DNA from: GWF2-38-69 sp965228125
Lineage (GTDB): Bacteria; Verrucomicrobiota; Lentisphaeria; Victivallales; GWF2-38-69
Assembly: GCA_965228125.1 (NCBI GenBank)
Contig: OZ245791.1
Location: 992,001 to 1,056,000 of the forward strand
Reading direction: 5' to 3'
Length of the DNA stretch: 64,000 nt
Shown here: piece after piece, positions 55,577-64,000 of the stretch
Position numbering within the stretch: position 1 is the first letter of the stretch
Layout of the letters: the number at the start of each line of letters is the position of its first letter
Notes under the pieces: generated by a model
Told to the model about the DNA's origin: nothing
Seen by the model: only the letters and a program-made list of their open reading frames with translations
Databases searched by the model: none
Position numbers and translations under genes: made by a program

Positions 55577-56617
55577 ATGAATAACCCTCCGAAGCGTCAT
55601 TTTCTGCTTAAATTCTTCGTGCTTTTCGCATTACCTATATGTGTTTGCGTGAGTTATCTTAACATGGCCATAGCATCGCCGACAACTCAATCAGCCATTA
55701 CAGCTACACTTGACAGTAAAAGCACTATTGGAAGTAACTTAATAATTACACCAACGCTAGATACACAAAAAACAGACGAAAACACCTCGGCATCGCATGG
55801 TTCTATGAAACCTCATCATGTTTTCAATCTGCATATTATACCGGTAACAAACGCTATGATTTCAACATGGATTGTTGCTGTATTGATGATCATAGCATCT
55901 ATCTTTTTCTACTTCTCAATAAAAACTAACAGGTTCAAAAAATATACAGGCCTCGTCGAATTTTCTGTTCTAACCTTATTTAGTTTTCTGCAAGAGCTTA
56001 TCGGAAGCAGGCTAACACAAAGAGTATTCTGGTTTCTGGGTTCATTATTCTTCTTCATTTTATTCTTAAACTGGACAGAACTGGTTCCAGGGGTAGGCAG
56101 CATAGGATGGGGACAAATAACTACTGAAGGCTTTATGGTAAATAAGCCAATTTTAAGATGCGGAAGTTCTGATCTCAATCTAACTTTAGCTTTTGGCGCT
56201 TTGTTTTTTATTTTTTGGTTCTTTTTAGCGATCAAAAATCAAGGGGTTACTGGTTTCATCCTCCACATTTTTGGACCAAAAGGGGAATCAAAAGGACTGA
56301 TGGCAATTGTCATGTTGGTAATTTTTATCGCAGTGGGATTCCTTGAAGTAATTTCAATAATAGTTAGACCCTTTTCTCTGGCTCTGCGCCTTTACGGAAA
56401 CACTTTGGCAGGCGGTGTTCTAATAGAAACAATGATGAAAAAGATCCCTGCTTTGGCATGGTTGATACCTCTGCCATTTTATTTCATGGAGGCAATGGTG
56501 GGATTTATACAGGCTTTTGTCTTTACTCTGCTCTCAGCTATATTCATTATGCTCGTATGCAATCAGGAAGATGAGACAGAGATTGGGCACGATCCCCATA
56601 ACGTACAAATAAATTAA
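55577..56617 (+). CDS. atpB: F0 ATP synthase subunit a
   Basis: Membrane subunit a (346 aa) forming the proton half-channels against the c-ring. The essential arginine R271 is in SLALRLYGNTLAGG, and GFIQAFVFTLLSAI is the conserved last helix with its glutamine. The first 100 residues are an extension with a hydrophobic, signal-like segment (about 10-35) and a Ser/Thr-rich stretch, longer than in E. coli; similar extensions occur in several phyla. It starts at the base after the EIIA stop. Confidence 0.93.
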   Translation: MNNPPKRHFLLKFFVLFALPICVCVSYLNMAIASPTTQSAITATLDSKSTIGSNLIITPTLDTQKTDENTSASHGSMKPHHVFNLHIIPVTNAMISTWIVAVLMIIASIFFYFSIKTNRFKKYTGLVEFSVLTLFSFLQELIGSRLTQRVFWFLGSLFFFILFLNWTELVPGVGSIGWGQITTEGFMVNKPILRCGSSDLNLTLAFGALFFIFWFFLAIKNQGVTGFILHIFGPKGESKGLMAIVMLVIFIAVGFLEVISIIVRPFSLALRLYGNTLAGGVLIETMMKKIPALAWLIPLPFYFMEAMVGFIQAFVFTLLSAIFIMLVCNQEDETEIGHDPHNVQIN

Positions 56618-56657
56618 TCTAAAGATTCATATTTCAAAAATAACAAAGGAGTTCAAA

Positions 56658-56843
56658 ATGCAATTTATACACATTGGTTTAGCTGCAGGCGGAGCAGCAA
56701 TAGGCGTCGGACTTATAGGGCTTGGTGCTGTTCTTGCGGTAGGAAGGAATCCTGGAGTCGCAAATAAAATCCTTGTGCAATCTCTGCTTATGATCGCTTT
56801 TGCAGAAGCATGTGTTTTCTATGCCATTTTTCTGGCAAGATAA
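56658..56843 (+). CDS. atpE: F0 ATP synthase subunit c
   Basis: 61-aa hairpin forming the c-ring, shorter than the usual 70-80 residues. Helix 1 has the glycine-packed stretch IGVGLIGLGAVL, the loop is GRNPG, and helix 2 has the ion-binding glutamate E50 (IAFAEACVFY). The residue after the glutamate is Ala, and helix 1 has no glutamine at the sodium-ligand position, so proton rather than sodium coupling is likely. AAGGAG lies 7 nt before the ATG, as suits a highly made subunit. Confidence 0.92.
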   Translation: MQFIHIGLAAGGAAIGVGLIGLGAVLAVGRNPGVANKILVQSLLMIAFAEACVFYAIFLAR

Positions 56844-56890
56844 AGAGATGTGATTTTAGTCATGACTAAGTAAAAATAAACAGAGAAAAA

Positions 56891-57469
56891 ATGAATATCA
56901 TATTTTTGACCGCAGAAATTGTACAAAGACCCGGTATAGGCGAAACTTTGGACAAATTCGGGATCAATATTTACGACTTTATCTCTCAGGCAGTATGTTT
57001 CCTCATACTTGCATATGTTCTCCACCGCTTTGTCTTCAAGCCTATTATGAGAATCGTTGATCAAAGACAGAAAGAAGCAGAAGAAACACTTAACAACACT
57101 AATAAAATTCAGAAGATCCTAAAAGAAACAGAAGATACCAAAGTCGAAATCATACGCAAAGCACGTGAGCAAGCCGAAAAATTGATTATGGAAACAAAGG
57201 CCGACATCGATTTACTGAGAGAAAATGAAATGATTCGTACTGAACAACTCTCATCTCAGATGCTTGCCAAAGCCAAAGAAGAATCGCTCCTTAGTCAAAA
57301 AAAGATAAAAACAGAACTCAAAAATGAAATTGCGGAAATGATAGTCCGTCTTACTGGAATCCTTACAGAAAAAAGTCTTTCCGGCAAGGACAAAGATCAC
57401 TTAATTGAATCAGCTCTCAAAGCAATGTATCCGGAAATTTCTCCTGGTAAGGCAGACACAATCAAATGA
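56891..57469 (+). CDS. atpF: F0 ATP synthase subunit b
   Basis: 192-aa peripheral-stalk subunit: a short N-terminal segment, one membrane helix (about 30-50, AVCFLILAYVLHRFVFKPI), then a long charged helix with EAEETLNNTNKIQKILKETE and AREQAEKLI for dimerisation. It overlaps the delta gene by 4 bp (ATGA). Confidence 0.9.
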   Translation: MNIIFLTAEIVQRPGIGETLDKFGINIYDFISQAVCFLILAYVLHRFVFKPIMRIVDQRQKEAEETLNNTNKIQKILKETEDTKVEIIRKAREQAEKLIMETKADIDLLRENEMIRTEQLSSQMLAKAKEESLLSQKKIKTELKNEIAEMIVRLTGILTEKSLSGKDKDHLIESALKAMYPEISPGKADTIK

Positions 57470-57861
57470 AGCTAAAAACGCAACATCAAAAAACTGCCAG
57501 AGTCATTTGGCAGGAATCTTTCCTAAACGATATGCCCGATTTTCAAGTAATGATGCTGAAACTGCAATCTCTCAAGGGAAAAAAACTAAGAGAAGAAGAA
57601 TTCATACTAAAAGCACTGCTCGAAAGGATCATGCGTTATCTAAGGGAACATAGACTAAAAATTTCTGCTCCTAACGAATTGACAGAATACCAAAGAGAAC
57701 AGATTCTTTCCTTAGTTGGAAATATTGAAAAATATATCGGAGGCATTGAGTTCTGCAAAAACGAATCTCTGATCGGCGGTTTGAGAATCGAAAAGGGCTA
57801 CGATGTTGAGGATTATTCTATTTCGAGACAATTGGAAATACTAAAGAGTACTCTTTTTTAA
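57466..57861 (+). CDS. atpH: F1 ATP synthase subunit delta, short
   Basis: 131-aa delta subunit linking the stalk to F1. The C-terminus LIGGLRIEKGYDVEDYSISRQ is the clear family block. The protein is about 45-50 residues shorter than typical delta subunits (170-180), mainly in the N-terminal helical domain that binds alpha. Gene order between b and alpha supports the assignment. Confidence 0.82.
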   Translation: MKLKTQHQKTARVIWQESFLNDMPDFQVMMLKLQSLKGKKLREEEFILKALLERIMRYLREHRLKISAPNELTEYQREQILSLVGNIEKYIGGIEFCKNESLIGGLRIEKGYDVEDYSISRQLEILKSTLF

Positions 57862-57889
57862 AACAGAAAAATTCTTATGAGTGATTTAT

Positions 57890-59416
57890 ATGGATAATGT
57901 TATAGATGAAATAAGGCGCTCTATCGATTCTTTCCACCCTAATATGGACAAGGATGAAACAGGAGTCATTACTGAAGTAGGTGACGGCATAGCCAAGATT
58001 GAAGGATTTCGAAATGTCAGATTAAATGAAATGCTGGATTTCGGGAACGGAATCATGGGAATTGCCCTGAATCTCGAAGAATCCAGTGTCGGAGCCATTG
58101 TCCTTGACACTATTGAAAATGTCAAGGAAGGACAACTTGTCAGAAGAACGCAGAAACTGCTTCAAATACCTGCAGGAAAGACCCTCCTGAAAAGAGCAGT
58201 GGACCCGCTTGGCCGCCCGATTGACGGAAAAGGTCCTATTGAACCTGAAACCACCTACTGTTATGTTGAAAGAGATGCTCCCGGAATCATCGGACGTCAG
58301 TCGGTGAATAAGCCATTGCAAACAGGCATAACCGCCATCGACGCAATGATCCCAATCGGCAGGGGACAAAGAGAACTCATTATTGGAGACAGGTCGACAG
58401 GTAAAACAGCCATAGCCATAGATACCATAATAAATCAGGCTAGACTAAACCAAAAAGCAATCGAGAATAATGATAAAAAATACCGCCCTGTTTACTCCAT
58501 ATATGTGGCAATAGGCCAACGGCAGTCAAGTGTCGCTAATGTTATACGCATACTCGAAGAATGTGATGCGATGAAATACACGATAGTCGTAGCAGCCTGT
58601 GCCGCAGATTCGGCAGCACTCCAATATCTGGCGCCATTCAGCGGAACCGCACTTGGCGAATATTTTATGGACAGAGGAATGGATTCGCTTATCGTTTATG
58701 ACGACCTTTCAAAACACGCTGTTGCCTATCGTCAAATTTCACTTGTTCTTAAACGGCCTTCGGGACGCGAAGCCTACCCTGGCGACATTTTTTATCTTCA
58801 CAGCCGCCTTCTCGAAAGATCAGCATGCTTGTCCAATAATCTAGGCGGAGGTTCTCTGACTTCACTTCCAATAATCGAAACTCAGGCAGGAGATGTATCT
58901 GCATATATTCCTACAAATGTTATTTCAATCACGGATGGACAGGTTTACCTTGAAAGTGATCTATTCCATCAAGGAATCAGGCCAGCCATGTCTGTAGGGA
59001 TTTCAGTTTCACGAGTCGGTTCCGCCGCACAAATAAAAGCGATGAAAGAAGTAGCAGGAAGAGTAAAACTTGATTTGGCGCAATATTATGAACTCAAGAC
59101 TTTCGCTCAATTCGGTTCAGATTTGGATCCAAAAACACTATCTCTTCTTGAAAGAGGAAAAAGGATTATAGAGTTATTCAAACAGGGACAATACTGCCCT
59201 GTGCCAGTTGAGGAACAGATCATACAACTCTGGCTTGTCCAGAATGCTTTTTTCGACAATGTTACAGTTGATGAAGTAAGAACAGCAAGAGACAAGTTTT
59301 TGGAATTTATCCGCATACGAAAGAAGGAACTTTCAGACACCATCAGAATAAAAAAGAAAATAACTCCCGAAATCTATACGTTACTTCAGGAATCTGTCAC
59401 AGAATTCAATTCATAA
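57890..59416 (+). CDS. atpA: F1 ATP synthase subunit alpha
   Basis: Regulatory nucleotide-binding subunit, 508 aa from the ATG at 57890; an in-frame GTG at 57881 would add three residues. The P-loop is GDRSTGKTAIAIDT, and PIGRGQRELIIGD, VAIGQRQSSVANV and ISITDGQVYLE are typical. A short insertion (QKAIENNDKKYRP) follows the P-loop helix, as in several phyla. Confidence 0.96.
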   Translation: MDNVIDEIRRSIDSFHPNMDKDETGVITEVGDGIAKIEGFRNVRLNEMLDFGNGIMGIALNLEESSVGAIVLDTIENVKEGQLVRRTQKLLQIPAGKTLLKRAVDPLGRPIDGKGPIEPETTYCYVERDAPGIIGRQSVNKPLQTGITAIDAMIPIGRGQRELIIGDRSTGKTAIAIDTIINQARLNQKAIENNDKKYRPVYSIYVAIGQRQSSVANVIRILEECDAMKYTIVVAACAADSAALQYLAPFSGTALGEYFMDRGMDSLIVYDDLSKHAVAYRQISLVLKRPSGREAYPGDIFYLHSRLLERSACLSNNLGGGSLTSLPIIETQAGDVSAYIPTNVISITDGQVYLESDLFHQGIRPAMSVGISVSRVGSAAQIKAMKEVAGRVKLDLAQYYELKTFAQFGSDLDPKTLSLLERGKRIIELFKQGQYCPVPVEEQIIQLWLVQNAFFDNVTVDEVRTARDKFLEFIRIRKKELSDTIRIKKKITPEIYTLLQESVTEFNS

Positions 59417-59436
59417 ATATTAACCCCCCTTTGAAT

Positions 59437-60333
59437 ATGCCAAACCTGCGAGACATCAAAAGGCGAATAAAATCAGTAAAATCTATGGCCAAGCTTACCA
59501 GAGTCATGAACATGGTAGCTATTTCAAAGATGAAAAAGTCCCAGCTTGCGGCTTTTTCAGGTATCCCATATGCTGACATGCTTAACTCCATTCTTAATCA
59601 AGCCACCGCCAATGCTGGTTCCTATAAACATTTCTTGATGGAAAAACGCACGGGAAACCCCAAATTAGTTGTAGTAGTAAGTTCAAACAAAGGGCTTTGC
59701 GGAGCCTTAAACACTAACCTTTTCCGTGAATGCGCCAAGTATGATGTTGACAATACTTTCTTCATTGCCGTTGGTGCAAAAGCGGCACAATTTCTGTATA
59801 AGACAAAAAGAAATCTGCTAGTCGATTTTTCATACAGTGACCCGCCCGTTCTCTCAGAGGCCAGAATGATATGCCGGTTTATCACCCAACTTTTCCTTGA
59901 CAAAGAAGTCAACAGCGTTGATATAATATTCAGCTACTTTGTTTCTACATTTAAGCAGGTGCCTTTTACATGGAAATTTTTGCCGGTAGGACAGTTCCAA
60001 AAGGATTTTGATCAGATGCCGGAAACCGTTCGCCGCACTCATCCGTTCCTTTCATCTGGTTCGTCATCATTGAAGCATGTCGGAGAATTCGAATTTGAAC
60101 CGGATGCTAATTCTGTTTATGAGGCTCTGCTTATCAAAAGTCTGGACTATCAGTTACTGCAGATAATGCGCGAGGCAAGGGCAAGCGTGCACAGTGCAAG
60201 AATGGTTGCCATGAAACAAGCCACAGACAATGCCGATGAGATGGTAGACAAACTTGAACTGTCCCATAACAATCTCAGGCAGGCCTCAATCACCAAAGAT
60301 ATTCTTGAAATAAGCAGCGCAGGATTATCATGA
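59437..60333 (+). CDS. atpG: F1 ATP synthase subunit gamma
   Basis: 298-aa rotor shaft. The N-terminal helix NLRDIKRRIKSVKSMAKLT, the NKGLCGALN block and the C-terminal helix ARMVAMKQATDNADEM are all conserved. The ATG at 59437 matches the family start; a TTG at 59431 is two codons earlier. An 82-bp gap separates it from atpD. Confidence 0.94.
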   Translation: MPNLRDIKRRIKSVKSMAKLTRVMNMVAISKMKKSQLAAFSGIPYADMLNSILNQATANAGSYKHFLMEKRTGNPKLVVVVSSNKGLCGALNTNLFRECAKYDVDNTFFIAVGAKAAQFLYKTKRNLLVDFSYSDPPVLSEARMICRFITQLFLDKEVNSVDIIFSYFVSTFKQVPFTWKFLPVGQFQKDFDQMPETVRRTHPFLSSGSSSLKHVGEFEFEPDANSVYEALLIKSLDYQLLQIMREARASVHSARMVAMKQATDNADEMVDKLELSHNNLRQASITKDILEISSAGLS

Positions 60334-60415
60334 CACAATAACAATCATCATAAAATTTAACTTTTTTGATTATGTCTCATTAGAAAAAATACAGGTTAAA
60401 ATCAGGAAATAATAT

Positions 60416-61834
60416 ATGCATAAAGGCAGAATAGCGCAGGTCATCGGGCCTGTGGTAGATGTAGAATTTGACAACGCTTTTGACCTTCCGGCAATAAATG
60501 AAGCATTGATAGTAAGCCAGGAAGAAATGAACGGACATAAAATTAAGGAACTCATCCTTGAAGTTCAGCAGCATAGCGGCGGAAGATGGGTAAGAACAAT
60601 AGCTATGGGGGCAGTAGAAGGCTTGCGAAGAGGCATGGAAGTTACATGCACTGGTTCACCAATCAAAGTACCTGTCGGAATGGAAGTCATGGGCAGAATA
60701 CTGAATATCGTTGGAGAGCCTATTGATGGGCGCGGCCCTGTATCTGCTGAAAGACACATGCCGATACATCGTCGCCCGCCTGCCTTGACAGACCTTTCTA
60801 CCAAACCTGAAGTACTTACAACGGGAATTAAGGTTATTGACCTCATATGTCCATTCATCAAAGGTGGGAAGATCGGAGCTTTCGGTGGCGCAGGTGTTGG
60901 AAAAACTGTTGTGATTATGGAGCTTATAAATAATATAGCCAAGCAGCATGGCGGATTTTCTGTTTTTGCAGGCGTCGGAGAACGATCAAGGGAAGGTAAT
61001 GACTTATATCATGAGATGTCCGAAGCCGGTGTGATTAATCAGACAGATTTGGCTAAATCAAAAGTAGCCCTTATTTTCGGACAGATGAATGAACCTCCCG
61101 GTGCAAGAATGCGCGTAGCACTTTCAGCTCTGACTATTGCCGAGTATTTTCGTGATGAAAAACTTCAGGATGTTCTGTTTTTTATAGACAACATATTCAG
61201 ATTCTCGCAAGCAGGAGCTGAGGTTTCGGCACTACTTGGCAGGACACCGAGCGCTGTCGGTTATCAGCCAACACTTTCCACTGAAATGGGAGACCTTCAG
61301 GAAAGAATAACTTCTACCAAGTCGGGGTCTATCACTTCTTTTCAAGCTGTATATGTACCTGCCGATGACCTTACTGACCCTGCTCCGGCAACTACTTTCG
61401 CTCATCTGGATGCCGTTATTGTACTGGATCGCGCCCTGACTGCTCAAGGCATCTTTCCTGCTGTAGATCCGCTGGCTTCAAATTCCAGGGCACTTACTCC
61501 TGACATAGTAGGAATTCAGCATTATAATACTGCCCGCGGAATTCAGCAAATTTTGCAACGCTACAAGGAGCTTCAGGACATCATCTCAATCCTTGGCATA
61601 GATGAACTCTCCAACGATGATAAAGTCCTTGTCTCCAGAGCCAGGAAAATCCAAAAATTTCTTAGCCAGCCATTCACAGTAGCAGAAGTGTTTACCGGCA
61701 GGGCAGGAAAACAAGTCCCCGTAGAAGAAACTGTCAGAGCGTTCCAGGAAATTCTCGAAGGAAAACATGACACTGTCCCTGAAGCAAATTTTTACATGAA
61801 AGGCAGTATAGCCGAAATTATCGAAGAGGCCTAA
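60416..61834 (+). CDS. atpD: F1 ATP synthase subunit beta
   Basis: Catalytic subunit, 472 aa. The P-loop is GGAGVGKTVVIMEL, the catalytic glutamate is in GVGERSREGNDLYHEM, and DNIFRFSQAGAEVSALLGR and VPADDLTDPAPATTFAHLDA are conserved. AGGAAA lies 8 nt before the ATG. The epsilon gene follows 2 bp later. Confidence 0.97.
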   Translation: MHKGRIAQVIGPVVDVEFDNAFDLPAINEALIVSQEEMNGHKIKELILEVQQHSGGRWVRTIAMGAVEGLRRGMEVTCTGSPIKVPVGMEVMGRILNIVGEPIDGRGPVSAERHMPIHRRPPALTDLSTKPEVLTTGIKVIDLICPFIKGGKIGAFGGAGVGKTVVIMELINNIAKQHGGFSVFAGVGERSREGNDLYHEMSEAGVINQTDLAKSKVALIFGQMNEPPGARMRVALSALTIAEYFRDEKLQDVLFFIDNIFRFSQAGAEVSALLGRTPSAVGYQPTLSTEMGDLQERITSTKSGSITSFQAVYVPADDLTDPAPATTFAHLDAVIVLDRALTAQGIFPAVDPLASNSRALTPDIVGIQHYNTARGIQQILQRYKELQDIISILGIDELSNDDKVLVSRARKIQKFLSQPFTVAEVFTGRAGKQVPVEETVRAFQEILEGKHDTVPEANFYMKGSIAEIIEEA

Positions 61835-61836
61835 AT

Positions 61837-62106
61837 ATGGCTGACAATCTAAAAGTGCGGGTAATAACTCAAAACAAAATTGCATGCGACTGTATGTCAT
61901 ACGCAGTAACTATCCCCGCTGAGATGGGAGAAATGCAAGTCTACAAAGGGCATATGCCTCTTATCTCTAGGCTTAAAAAAGGGGAAATCATTGTTTTTAA
62001 AACCGGCGTCAACTCTGAAAAATTTGAAGTTGATGAAGGATTGTTTCAGGTTGTTGGCGATGAGGTCAACATCCTGGTAGATACTATCCTGAATTGGAAA
62101 GAATAA
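61837..62106 (+). CDS. atpC: F1 ATP synthase subunit epsilon, beta-sandwich only
   Basis: 89-aa epsilon with the N-terminal beta-sandwich domain (AEMGEMQVYKGHMPLIS, DEGLFQVVGDEVNILVD). It ends where the C-terminal helical hairpin would begin; full-length epsilon is about 130-140 residues. In other bacteria that hairpin inhibits ATP hydrolysis, so this enzyme lacks that brake. It is the last gene of the operon. Confidence 0.9.
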   Translation: MADNLKVRVITQNKIACDCMSYAVTIPAEMGEMQVYKGHMPLISRLKKGEIIVFKTGVNSEKFEVDEGLFQVVGDEVNILVDTILNWKE

Positions 62107-62246
62107 GTGCTCATAATTCGTTTTTACGCATTATTCGCAAAAGAAAAACATTCCAGAGTGTAATTTTTCTCTGTTAGTGTGATTATATTTGAAATAAATG
62201 GGAAAATATCCATAACACTCGCACAAATTTAAGCAAGGCATAACAT

Positions 62247-62723
62247 ATGAGCAAAGTGTATTTGGTATCCGGGCAAATCGGTTCTGGAAAAACCACCTAT
62301 TCAAAACTTCTGGAAAAGAAAACAGGCGCCATCCGTTTTTCTCCTGACGAATGGATGCTGAAGCTTTATCCATTCGAAATAAGCAACGATGAGTTTGATT
62401 ACTATTTCTTCATTTGCTGCGACATAGCTTGGGATACAGCAAAAAAATTGGTAAGCAAAAATATAGATATCATTCTTGACTTTGGTTTCTGGCGCAAATC
62501 GGAACGAAAAAAATATACAGATATGATAGAAGAATTAGGTTTGGACTATAAACTTTTCTATATCTATTGTCCCGAAGCAACAATCATAGACCGACTCAGA
62601 AAAAGGAATAAAGAAAAATCAGAGGGCAGCTTCTATATAAGCGACGAATCGTTTAATTATTTCTCCCCGGGGTTTGAACCACCGTCGCAAGAAGAAATTT
62701 TTGAGCTAATAGACAATAGCTGA
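62247..62723 (+). CDS. P-loop kinase-like protein (AAA_33/zeta-toxin-like)
   Basis: 158-aa nucleotide-binding protein. The Walker A motif is SGQIGSGKTTYSK (9-21), FSPDEWML resembles the substrate-aspartate motif of zeta-toxin-like and related small kinases, and a lid region with RLRKRNKEK follows. It has no antitoxin-like neighbour, so a toxin role is not supported; a housekeeping nucleotide or sugar kinase role is as likely. AAGG precedes the ATG. Confidence 0.75.
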   Translation: MSKVYLVSGQIGSGKTTYSKLLEKKTGAIRFSPDEWMLKLYPFEISNDEFDYYFFICCDIAWDTAKKLVSKNIDIILDFGFWRKSERKKYTDMIEELGLDYKLFYIYCPEATIIDRLRKRNKEKSEGSFYISDESFNYFSPGFEPPSQEEIFELIDNS

Positions 62724-62779
62724 ATTGAATTGTCTTAATAAAGAAACTGAATTTTTATTTTAAGAAACATAATATTAAT

Positions 62780-62808
62780 AAGGCTCAGGATATTTCACCC
62801 TGAGCCTT
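62780..62808. terminator. Bidirectional terminator before uridine phosphorylase
   Basis: AAGGCTCAGG (62780-62789) and CCTGAGCCTT (62799-62808) form a perfect 10-bp stem around a 9-nt loop in the gap between the convergent kinase-like and uridine phosphorylase genes. Both flanks are AT-rich but no long T-tract follows. Confidence 0.7.
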
Positions 62809-62842
62809 AATCGTTTTACAGCGCTAACCAGAATTTATCAGG

Positions 62843-63736
62843 TTACTTGATAATTTTCTTCAGGTAGTTGAATAGAACTACGCCTGAATTTTCGCTAAAG
62901 GAATGAAGTTCTTCCTTAGTGGCTGTTACCTGATCACCATTGAGACGATTTAGAAGAGTACAGCAAATCATGGCAAACCTTGAAAATCCCCAGTGATTTA
63001 AGAAGCCCGCCATCATTGCGCCTTCCATTTCTATATTGCGAACGCCATTTTCGTGAATCCAATTGAGCCAAGCCATTTTGGATTCAAGAGTCTCCATACA
63101 GACGGCGCCGTCCAAACGGAACTGTTCAAGGAAAAACTCATTTCCTGCTATGGTTTTACCTGGTACCACGTTCAACCCGCTCTTCTTATTGGCATCAATA
63201 ATGTCCTGAGCTATATCGAGAGGATATTTCCCGTTAAACCAATGCTCTCCCATTCCGCCATTCAATACTCTATAAGGCTTCAGATCCGCCATCAAACCTT
63301 CAGTCGTAACTACCACTGTACCGCCTTCAAGCCCAACACCGCCGCTTGTGCCAACCCTTGTCCAAAAAACTTTATCCATCTCTTCTAAATCGCCATCTTT
63401 AAGGAAATAAATCATTCTCATCATTTCCTGCACACAAATTGCAGCACTTGGCATACCCATACCGTGAGAAGCAAATATCACACCGTCACAATAACGCGTC
63501 ACAAATCTGTCTTCTTTTGGAAGGGCTATAATTTTCTTCCCTTTGCGCATTTTACTCCATTTTTCGGCAAACTCATTTATGCGCCCGCCGGAACCGCACA
63601 ATACAACCGCTTTTACTTTCTTAAAGTCTTTCAGGATCGGATCATTGCTGTCAACCCCAAAATGATAATAGACATCAGGATATTCACCTTTTAATACTCC
63701 ATCAAGAAATGCATGATTGATGTTTTGATCGTTCAT
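62843..63736 (-). CDS. Uridine phosphorylase-like nucleoside phosphorylase
   Basis: 297-aa PNP/UDP-family enzyme that would split uridine with phosphate to uracil and ribose 1-phosphate. VGTSGGVGLEGGTVVVT is the phosphate/nucleoside loop, GVRNIEMEGAMMAG carries the catalytic-region glutamate (NIEME), and LLNRLNGDQVT resembles the LDRLDCDQ segment of animal UPP1/UPP2 rather than E. coli Udp. AAGGAGACG lies upstream of the ATG. A transporter gene ends 115 bp upstream on the same strand, as in nucleoside salvage loci. Confidence 0.87.
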   Translation of the reverse strand: MNDQNINHAFLDGVLKGEYPDVYYHFGVDSNDPILKDFKKVKAVVLCGSGGRINEFAEKWSKMRKGKKIIALPKEDRFVTRYCDGVIFASHGMGMPSAAICVQEMMRMIYFLKDGDLEEMDKVFWTRVGTSGGVGLEGGTVVVTTEGLMADLKPYRVLNGGMGEHWFNGKYPLDIAQDIIDANKKSGLNVVPGKTIAGNEFFLEQFRLDGAVCMETLESKMAWLNWIHENGVRNIEMEGAMMAGFLNHWGFSRFAMICCTLLNRLNGDQVTATKEELHSFSENSGVVLFNYLKKIIK

Positions 63737-63850
63737 TTTCTCGTCTCCTTATTTTTTATTTTATCTTCCTTCCTACAAAAGAACACATTAAACGCTTATC
63801 TCGCAAGTAGAAAAGGCCTCACTATATAATGAGTCTTCGGCATAAGCAAA

Positions 63851-64000
63851 TTAGATGGACTTAATAGCCTGTTTGTCATTGAATGCGACTATTATCATCA
63901 GGACAACGGTAGTAAGCATCGTTATAGCGCTAATAGCGATTATGGACGTAAAACCATATTGTGCCTGTACCCAGTTGGAATAGGCTTCACCTACATATGT
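63851..64000 (-). CDS. 3' end of a membrane transporter gene
   Basis: The last 49 codons and stop (TAA at 63851-63853) of a frame open from the right edge. The residues are ...GEAYSNWVQAQYGFTS, then a hydrophobic helix (about 20 residues) and the tail NDKQAIKSI. The short loop plus final helix is typical of the end of an MFS-type transporter. Position upstream of the uridine phosphorylase suggests nucleoside uptake, which only the missing sequence could confirm. Confidence 0.65.
   Translation of the reverse strand, partial: TYVGEAYSNWVQAQYGFTSIIAISAITMLTTVVLMIIVAFNDKQAIKSI

Noticed and set aside
62107..62246. Terminator after atpC
   Set aside because: Only a 5-bp CAGAG/CTCTG stem with a T-rich loop is present, too weak to call.
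62247..62723. Zeta-toxin toxin-antitoxin module
   Set aside because: Only the general P-loop kinase fold is seen and there is no small antitoxin gene beside it.
1..64000. tRNA, rRNA, CRISPR arrays, insertion sequences, prophage
   Set aside because: I read all intergenic gaps and saw no regular repeats, transposase genes, phage genes or cloverleaf-like sequence; gaps are short and most genes are housekeeping.

Overview
The window is a stretch of AT-rich bacterial chromosome packed mostly with housekeeping and transport genes. I see no tRNA or rRNA genes, CRISPR arrays, phage genes or insertion sequences. The host has two membranes: there is lipoprotein signal peptidase LspA, an ExbB/ExbD/TonB-like operon, a periplasmic adaptor with a MacB-like ABC exporter, and several signal peptides. 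A HoxF/HoxU-type diaphorase, a NikR/NiCoT nickel pair, LarC, peptide importers and a chitinase suggest a fermentative or anaerobic heterotroph. The adenylosuccinate lyase and uridine phosphorylase are both of the eukaryote-like type, and AtpB has a long N-terminal extension. Together these hint at a lineage outside the Proteobacteria and Firmicutes, perhaps near the PVC group. That placement is an inference and could be wrong.

Layout. 1-8.0 kb: the 3' part of a GH18 chitinase, then a leftward operon of larC, a double DUF3857/transglutaminase exported protein and a PLP-dependent decarboxylase. 8.2-15.2 kb: a rightward run of POT peptide symporter, purB, hisB, hisH and hisA, then a thioester-reductase-like SDR gene and an unrecognised gene. 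15.2-23.7 kb: priA and a small membrane protein leftward. Divergent from them is recA, followed closely by a TPR protein, ExbB, ExbD and a TonB-like protein. 23.7-27.1 kb: hoxU and hoxF (leftward, no hydrogenase subunits nearby) and a GNAT-like gene. 27.2-34.0 kb: an exported serine hydrolase, a Cys-rich microprotein and a three-gene ABC export system. 34.0-38.6 kb: two tail-to-tail ClC genes, the second in an operon with lspA and miaA. 38.8-48.5 kb: a small membrane protein, an exported amidohydrolase, nikR and a nickel transporter, DJ-1-like, queE, a methyltransferase, DAHP synthase, a cysteine hydrolase, a YycJ-like MBL protein and an MFS transporter. 48.6-54.8 kb: an OPT transporter, a cation/proton antiporter, a GltS-like symporter and enolase. 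55.1-62.1 kb: an EIIA gene leading a complete F1Fo ATP synthase operon (a, c, b, delta, alpha, gamma, beta, epsilon). 62.2-64.0 kb: a P-loop kinase-like gene, uridine phosphorylase and the end of a membrane transporter gene.

The strongest unusual signal is the energy-coupling operon behind recA. By motif alignment, the ExbB glutamate is lysine and the ExbD membrane aspartate is asparagine. The TonB-like partner has no histidine in its membrane helix. The recA promoter also carries a perfect 11-bp inverted repeat across its TATAAT box, unlike the classical LexA boxes. Other points of interest are a HoxF lacking two of four expected cluster cysteines, a catalytically dead second transglutaminase repeat, an exported deaminase-family amidohydrolase, and an ATP synthase with short c, delta and epsilon subunits led by an EIIA gene.
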